The translations under genes were made by a program, and so were the position numbers. The notes under the pieces are model-generated. The model was not told the origin of the DNA and searched no databases. It saw only the letters and a list, made by a program, of their open reading frames with translations. Positions 59,493-64,000 of a DNA stretch of 64,000 nt are shown here, one piece after another (the first letter of the stretch is position 1; every line of letters starts with the position of its first letter). The DNA is from JBBQLG01 sp964251665 (GTDB lineage: Bacteria > Bacteroidota > Bacteroidia > Cytophagales > Spirosomataceae): NCBI GenBank assembly GCA_964251665.1, contig CAXUKO010000005.1, forward strand, positions 328,137 to 392,136. The letters run 5' to 3'.

Positions 59493-60224
59493 ATGCATGG
59501 AATTCATGTTGGCACCTCGGGCTGGAGTTACGATCACTGGCAGGGCATCGTATATCCGCCTAATACACCGGTTCACAACCGATTAGGCTACTACATTCAG
59601 CAGTTTCAGACCGTTGAACTCAATAGCAGTTTTTACCGATGGCCCCGGCAAGCCACCTTTGCTTCCTGGCGGAACCGCCTACCCGATGGGTTTCAACTAA
59701 CCGTTAAAGCTCCGCGCGGTCTTACTCATGCCAAAAAGCTGTACGCTCCCGAGATCTGGATGAACCGAATTACAGCATGCTGGCATGAACTTCGCGATAA
59801 ACGCGCTGTTTTGCTGGTGCAGTTAGCTCCTCAGCATACCTATGATTATGATCGACTGGCATTTTTCCTGAGTCAGGTACCGTCTTGGATGCGTGTTGCC
59901 GTTGAGTTCCGCCACCCCAGTTGGCATACCGAATCTATCTTCAGGTTGCTGGAGCAGCATCAGGCAGCCTACTGTATCATGAGTGGCGCTTATCTGCCCT
60001 GTATTCTCCGGGTAACTGCGCCATTTGTCTACGTGCGGCTGCACGGTCCCGACACCCACTATCTATACGGTGGGTACTACTCGCAGGCCGATCTGCACTG
60101 GTGGGCCGACCGGGTCCGGGAGTGGAGAGCTATGGGAAAGGAAGTGTACGTCTACTTTAATAATGACGGGGCTGGCAACGCCGTACGAAATGCTCAGACC
60201 CTGAACTGGCTGTTACAGTATTGA
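59493..60224 (+). CDS. DUF72 (YecE-like) protein
   Basis: The 243-residue protein matches DUF72: an N-terminal HVGTSGWSYDHWQGIVYPP, then TVELNSSFYRWPRQATFASW, FQLTVKAPRGLTHAKKL, VAVEFRHPSWH and the C-terminal VYVYFNNDGAGNAVRNA. The family has a TIM-barrel-like fold and is widespread; its reaction is unknown. Cytosolic, no signal. It is convergent with the esterase gene, 11 nt apart. Confidence 0.93.
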   Translation: MHGIHVGTSGWSYDHWQGIVYPPNTPVHNRLGYYIQQFQTVELNSSFYRWPRQATFASWRNRLPDGFQLTVKAPRGLTHAKKLYAPEIWMNRITACWHELRDKRAVLLVQLAPQHTYDYDRLAFFLSQVPSWMRVAVEFRHPSWHTESIFRLLEQHQAAYCIMSGAYLPCILRVTAPFVYVRLHGPDTHYLYGGYYSQADLHWWADRVREWRAMGKEVYVYFNNDGAGNAVRNAQTLNWLLQY

Positions 60225-60235
60225 TAAAGGCCTGA

Positions 60236-61408
60236 TTACTTCACCAACGCCATCACGGCTGCGTCGCCCATCACCGCACGCGCTGGTCGCGGATGAGCCG
60301 TTGTAAACACGCGTAATTCGTCCGGGGATAGCAACGTCGTGAAGCGTTCGTCCACTAAACCGTCTTTCAGGAACGGGTCAATAGCCAGATGCAGGTGTTT
60401 GGCCAGAAACCGGTAAGCGGCCTGCCGTTTGTTCGGTCCGTAATCGTGCCCTTCTGCCGCTAAATGGACATTCTCGATTGAGTTTGTTGCGCCATAATAA
60501 CCGTAAATCGCCCGTATATACGGATACTCCACTTCCGGCGTATGCTGCGTCCAGTCCTTACCGTCTGAGATCAGCAGCAACGGTCGAGGTGCGGCCAGCG
60601 CAGCAATCTCCACATTACTGGTCTGATACGTAGGCCGCTTGTGAATGGGCATGCCGCTCTCGCAGGAGCATCCGCCAAAAAAGTATGATGAGGTCATCAC
60701 CACCGGCACCGAAACTTTAATGCGTGGGTCAAGTGCGGTCAGGAGAAACGTCTGTGTACCACCACCCGATTCGCCCGTCATGCCAATCCGCGCCGTGTCC
60801 ACCTCGGGTAGACTACAAAGAAAATCCAGCGCCCGAATGCCATTTAATGTTTGCACCGTCATGGCCGACGGTATTTTATGCGAACACTGTTGGGCATCAC
60901 CGTAGCCAATCATGTCGTAGACAAACACCACAGCGCCGAGCCGCGCTAAGGTAGCACATCGCTGCTGGGTCTGCTCCTGAAAACGGGCATCGAGGTTAGC
61001 CGCGTGACCATGCGCCGAGAGTATGCCCGCTGACCGTCCGGTTGGATTGACCGGTCGATACAGATTTCCCGTAACAAATAGGCCCGGTACGCTTTCAAAC
61101 GCAACATTTTCAACAGTATAGCCCTGCATTGTTCGCAGGCTGTGCCGAATGGGAACCAGCGGCACAAAAGCAGGCCGCTCTGGCAGTTGCATCCCCTCCC
61201 GAATCCCCTGTCTTATCTGGTTGGCCCGCGCTACCCAGGTCGGACGGTCATGATACGACCGGGAAAATGTCTGCAACGCTGCGGCTCCCTCTGCTTCGGT
61301 AAAATAAGCACCCTGACATAAATCGGGACGGAGCGGGTTAGGCTGCGCCATTGACGCCGGTACTATAGCCAGCCAACCAGATAAAACAAGCAGAAAGCGT
61401 ATCTTCAT
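60236..61408 (-). CDS. Acetylxylan-esterase-like alpha/beta hydrolase, exported
   Basis: The ATG at 61408 gives 390 residues starting MKIRFLLVLSGWLAIVPASMAQ, a signal peptide. An alpha/beta-hydrolase domain follows: AGILSAHGHAAN, the nucleophile motif GESGGG, an aspartate in LLISDGKDWTQHTPE and a histidine in HLAAEGHDYG. This is the type of predicted acetylxylan esterases and dienelactone-hydrolase-like carbohydrate esterases common in Bacteroidota. Substrate is inferred only. It starts 42 nt after the cytochrome-domain gene on the same strand, so they may be cotranscribed. Confidence 0.85.
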   Translation of the reverse strand: MKIRFLLVLSGWLAIVPASMAQPNPLRPDLCQGAYFTEAEGAAALQTFSRSYHDRPTWVARANQIRQGIREGMQLPERPAFVPLVPIRHSLRTMQGYTVENVAFESVPGLFVTGNLYRPVNPTGRSAGILSAHGHAANLDARFQEQTQQRCATLARLGAVVFVYDMIGYGDAQQCSHKIPSAMTVQTLNGIRALDFLCSLPEVDTARIGMTGESGGGTQTFLLTALDPRIKVSVPVVMTSSYFFGGCSCESGMPIHKRPTYQTSNVEIAALAAPRPLLLISDGKDWTQHTPEVEYPYIRAIYGYYGATNSIENVHLAAEGHDYGPNKRQAAYRFLAKHLHLAIDPFLKDGLVDERFTTLLSPDELRVFTTAHPRPARAVMGDAAVMALVK

Positions 61409-61450
61409 AAGGAACAAAAACAGAGAACCGAGGAATGACAGGAAACGCCT

Positions 61451-63805
61451 TTACTGACTTGATTTTTCGAGATCAATTAGCGTCCAGGCCTGTGTTCGCC
61501 CGGCGGTTTGTTCCCGTACCTTCTTCACATCGTCAGCCTGTACAATTGCTTTGTAAGGTGCCCGCCTGACCGGGGTTTGTGTTATACCACCCGCTGTAGT
61601 CGGCTTTGGCGCTGGCGGAGGTGGTCCGCCGTTGGCCCCAAACTCATACCGGATATAACTGGCTACGGATGCGATCCACTCGTCCGTATTCGCTCCCATC
61701 GATGGCATTACATCAGGATACGTTTTCTCGTCAACAGGTCCCGAAAGGCCCTGTAGCAGAATCTTAATAACGAGTTCTTTATCACCATATAACCGCTTTG
61801 AACCCACCAGCGGAGGGGCAACCATACTGCTTCCGCCAACGGCTAACCCCTTGCCATCGGGTCCGTGACAGGTAGAACAAAGCGTCCTGAATGTATTCGC
61901 ACCCGCTAAAATCATCGCCCGGTCAGGGGCATCGAACCGCCCAAGCCGTAAGCCGTATTTCTTAACGTCTTCGTTCTTGGCCAGACTCTTTTGTGCACTG
62001 ACCAGCATTTCATTCGTGGGACTGTTAGCGATGACCTCGTTGGCAAGTACCTGAGCAGCTGGCAATGCACTGGCATGTAAGGAAAGAACGAGTTGCGTAC
62101 GCACGTCATAATCGGCATCCGCCTTAAGTGCCTGAAGCTTCTCAATAACTGTTTCATCATTCTGCTTCAGGTACCGTTCACTAATCCAGACAGCCGCCCG
62201 ACGTATCTGCGGATCAACATCCTGCATGGCTGTAAATACGGTAGCTTTGTCGATAGCATTTAGTCCCTCCAGCGTCCACAGGGCGTGAAGGCGACCGAGT
62301 GCAGACGGCTGTTTCGCAAACGGCCCCTGTTGTCCGGCAATAAGCTGCTTCAATGCCGGAACGACCGATTGATCCCCGAGGATAACAAGTTGCTTTTGGG
62401 CATTATCGCGCCACCACCCGTTTGGATGGTCTAAATGAGTCACTAATTGAGCAGGCGTCTCATCGAGCATATGGGGCTTCTCGCCCGGCTTCATGCCATC
62501 ATGAACCAACCGGTAAATGCGCCCATGCTGAATATTCTTATCCAATCCCAGCCGCTGAATCTGAGGGCGCAGGTAACTTCCCTTCGGCGTCCACTGCGAC
62601 TCCTGAATAATACCCCGGTTCATATCGACAATATATAGACAGCCATCCGGTCCTGTATATGTGTTCACCGGCCGGAAATTCATATCGGTCGATGCGATGA
62701 ACTCCCTCTGTTGATAGGCGTTTTCAAGCCTGAGTTTACCATGCTCATTAATTACTTTCGCCCGCCTTATAATTCGGGCCACCGGCTCACCAATCAGGTA
62801 ATCGCCAACCAGATCAGCCGGTAACTTATCACCCCGAAAAATTGACTGCCCATTACTGGCAGTAAAATGGTTGAGCGTGCTGTCTGTAAGGCGTAACCGC
62901 TTATGCCCACCCTGTATGTCGGGCGTCGACATAATCGGCCAGACAGCATTAAACTCCTCACTGTACTGATCAGGAAACTCAAGAGCGCCATATATAGGAT
63001 TTAACTGAAACCCAGAAGCCGGAATTTCCCCACCCGCCCTCGAAAAGAACAGACGGCCATAGTTGTCGTGCGTTAAACCCCATTGCCCGTTAGACCCACT
63101 TGGCATGGAATCAACCTTCAAGACGCCTTGTTTGTAGCGAAAGCGTACGGGATCAACTGTTACATAGATCCAGTTATCCAGATTCCAGTCTAAACCACTC
63201 CGCTGATGCTCCAGATTACCCGGCGACTTTTTACCAACATTATAAACTATCTTTTTCGTGTCAGCAACTCCATCATTGTTTGTATCGCTATAACTCCAGA
63301 TATCATAAGTGTCAGTCTCATTAACTAACAGCTCATGATTGACACAGAGCAACATACGTGGCAAAACTAATTTGTCAATAAAGACAGAACTTTTATCCAC
63401 CTTGCCGTCATTATTCGTATCCTCAAGTAGCATCACCCGGCTTACGGCATCGTGTTCATTGGACCCATCTACATCCTGCATATACGTATCCATCTCAGCT
63501 ACGTACATTCTGGCATTGCCATCCCAGGCAATCGCAACCGGCTCCCGGATAATTGGATCACTGGCCACTAATTCCATGTGATAGCCTTTGGGTACACGGA
63601 ACGAGCGTAAACTCTGTTCGGGAGTTAACTGAACAGGAGAAGGATTAAATACGAATGAGAGTGGCGGCTCAGGCTGAACCTGATTTGTTGATGTAATACC
63701 CCCCGATTGCTGTCCAACATCCTGTGGGGACTTCTGAATCGCCTTACAAGTGACGACTAACAGAGAAAGCACGATTAAACCTAAGTTCCAGAATTGCCTG
63801 TTCAT
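61451..63805 (-). CDS. Lipoprotein dehydrogenase-like protein with HEAT repeats and cytochrome c domain
   Basis: The ATG at 63805 gives 784 residues starting MNRQFWNLGL, with a lipoprotein signal (SLLVVTCKA). The N-terminal half is a beta-propeller like that of soluble sugar/PQQ dehydrogenases of the PVC-type group (FRVPKGYHMELVASDPIIREP, AIAWDGNARMYVAEMDTYM, GLTHDNYGRLFFSRAGGE). A HEAT-like helical part follows (about 450-640), then a class I cytochrome c domain with the heme motif CSTCHG and a distal Met (DVMPSMG). It should pass electrons in the periplasm or on the outer membrane. Substrate unknown. Confidence 0.87.
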   Translation of the reverse strand: MNRQFWNLGLIVLSLLVVTCKAIQKSPQDVGQQSGGITSTNQVQPEPPLSFVFNPSPVQLTPEQSLRSFRVPKGYHMELVASDPIIREPVAIAWDGNARMYVAEMDTYMQDVDGSNEHDAVSRVMLLEDTNNDGKVDKSSVFIDKLVLPRMLLCVNHELLVNETDTYDIWSYSDTNNDGVADTKKIVYNVGKKSPGNLEHQRSGLDWNLDNWIYVTVDPVRFRYKQGVLKVDSMPSGSNGQWGLTHDNYGRLFFSRAGGEIPASGFQLNPIYGALEFPDQYSEEFNAVWPIMSTPDIQGGHKRLRLTDSTLNHFTASNGQSIFRGDKLPADLVGDYLIGEPVARIIRRAKVINEHGKLRLENAYQQREFIASTDMNFRPVNTYTGPDGCLYIVDMNRGIIQESQWTPKGSYLRPQIQRLGLDKNIQHGRIYRLVHDGMKPGEKPHMLDETPAQLVTHLDHPNGWWRDNAQKQLVILGDQSVVPALKQLIAGQQGPFAKQPSALGRLHALWTLEGLNAIDKATVFTAMQDVDPQIRRAAVWISERYLKQNDETVIEKLQALKADADYDVRTQLVLSLHASALPAAQVLANEVIANSPTNEMLVSAQKSLAKNEDVKKYGLRLGRFDAPDRAMILAGANTFRTLCSTCHGPDGKGLAVGGSSMVAPPLVGSKRLYGDKELVIKILLQGLSGPVDEKTYPDVMPSMGANTDEWIASVASYIRYEFGANGGPPPPAPKPTTAGGITQTPVRRAPYKAIVQADDVKKVREQTAGRTQAWTLIDLEKSSQ

Positions 63806-63921
63806 TGTATATGCAGTTATAGACAACTATAAAAGAACCGGGCATATGTGTCTTACTGTATAAATAGAATATAGTCAGTGATAAAACGCTTAAACATATT
63901 CCCTTTGGGATAAGGGCATAA

Positions 63922-63955
63922 AAAAGCCCCCCGCTCAGCTGAGCGGGGGGCTTTT
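63922..63955. terminator. Terminator of the rRNA operon (minus strand)
   Basis: Two perfect 17-bp arms without loop (AAAAGCCCCCCGCTCAG 63922-63938 and complement 63939-63955). It lies directly downstream of the 5S rRNA on the minus strand; the poly-A at its left end is the T tract of that transcript. Confidence 0.93.
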
Positions 63956-63966
63956 ACTTATAACAA

Positions 63967-64000
63967 GAGGTGGCAGTTATCTACTCTCCCGGCGATGAAG
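63967..64000 (-). rRNA. rrf: 5S rRNA, 3' end only (cut by the window edge)
   Basis: Read on the minus strand the last bases are CCGGGAGAGTAGATAACTGC, followed by CACCTC. GGGAGAGTAG near the 3' end of 5S rRNA is strongly conserved, and a strong terminator follows. The exact 3' end (about 63967-63970) is uncertain, and the rest of the gene and operon lie beyond the window. Confidence 0.8.

Overview
The window looks like chromosomal DNA of a Cytophagales bacterium (Bacteroidota), most likely Spirosoma or a close relative. The evidence is three SusC/SusD (TonB receptor/lipoprotein) pairs, a one-protein hybrid two-component regulator with a sugar-binding sensor, a T9SS-style secreted protein, a SMUG2-type glycosylase, Bacteroidota promoters (TTG-N19-TAnnTTTG) and a moderately GC-rich genome with AT-rich promoters. 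The species call is inference; no search was possible.

Layout. 1-6290 (minus): a truncated secreted protein, a three-PASTA membrane protein, riboflavin synthase, and a four-gene overlapping operon for a deoxy-amino sugar or glycan (ketoisomerase-like cupin, PLP aminotransferase, membrane glycosyltransferase, methyltransferase). 6464-14262: a housekeeping block (DUF1684 protein, pheT, a coiled-coil protein, zapA, rny, a Nif3-like protein, hflX). 14333-14547: an intact tRNA-Arg(CCT) followed by two decayed copies of its 3' half, which look like attachment-site footprints. 14605-15682: small ORFs and a TetR regulator. 16229-23374 (minus): a compact fructan/fructose locus with GH32 fructosidase, fructokinase, MFS sugar transporter and a fructose-type HTCS regulator. 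23576-30975: a MoxR-like ATPase, YbjQ-like protein, GH29 fucosidase, SMUG2-like glycosylase, a lipoprotein, a beta-lactamase-like serine hydrolase, a metallo-beta-lactamase-fold hydrolase and a patatin. 31416-46500: three consecutive SusC/SusD pairs; the first two are paralogues sharing a promoter architecture. 46579-57217: DUF486, OmpA-like protein, endonuclease III, an eight-repeat IPT/TIG lipoprotein, the VWA partner of the MoxR ATPase, nicotinate phosphoribosyltransferase, sigma-54, a PAP2-like membrane protein and an enoyl-CoA hydratase. 57270-59400: tRNA-Arg(ACG) followed by mobile-element debris and an exported thiol peroxidase. 59493-64000: DUF72 protein, acetylxylan-esterase-like hydrolase, a lipoprotein dehydrogenase with cytochrome c domain, and the 3' end of a 5S rRNA with its terminator, so an rRNA operon lies beyond the right edge.

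How the genes work together. The fructan locus resembles the fructose-sensing HTCS arrangement of Bacteroides but has no SusC/D of its own: GH32 would release fructose, the MFS porter import it and fructokinase phosphorylate it, with the HTCS sensing periplasmic sugar. The SusCD block probably imports glycans or other oligomers. A striking property of the window is the number of long, nearly perfect inverted repeats (arms of 16-36 bp, some with no loop) placed at gene ends. The most promising second-look items are the tandem tRNA-Arg 3' halves, the heptamer promoter shared by two susCD loci, and the family of long perfect palindromes.
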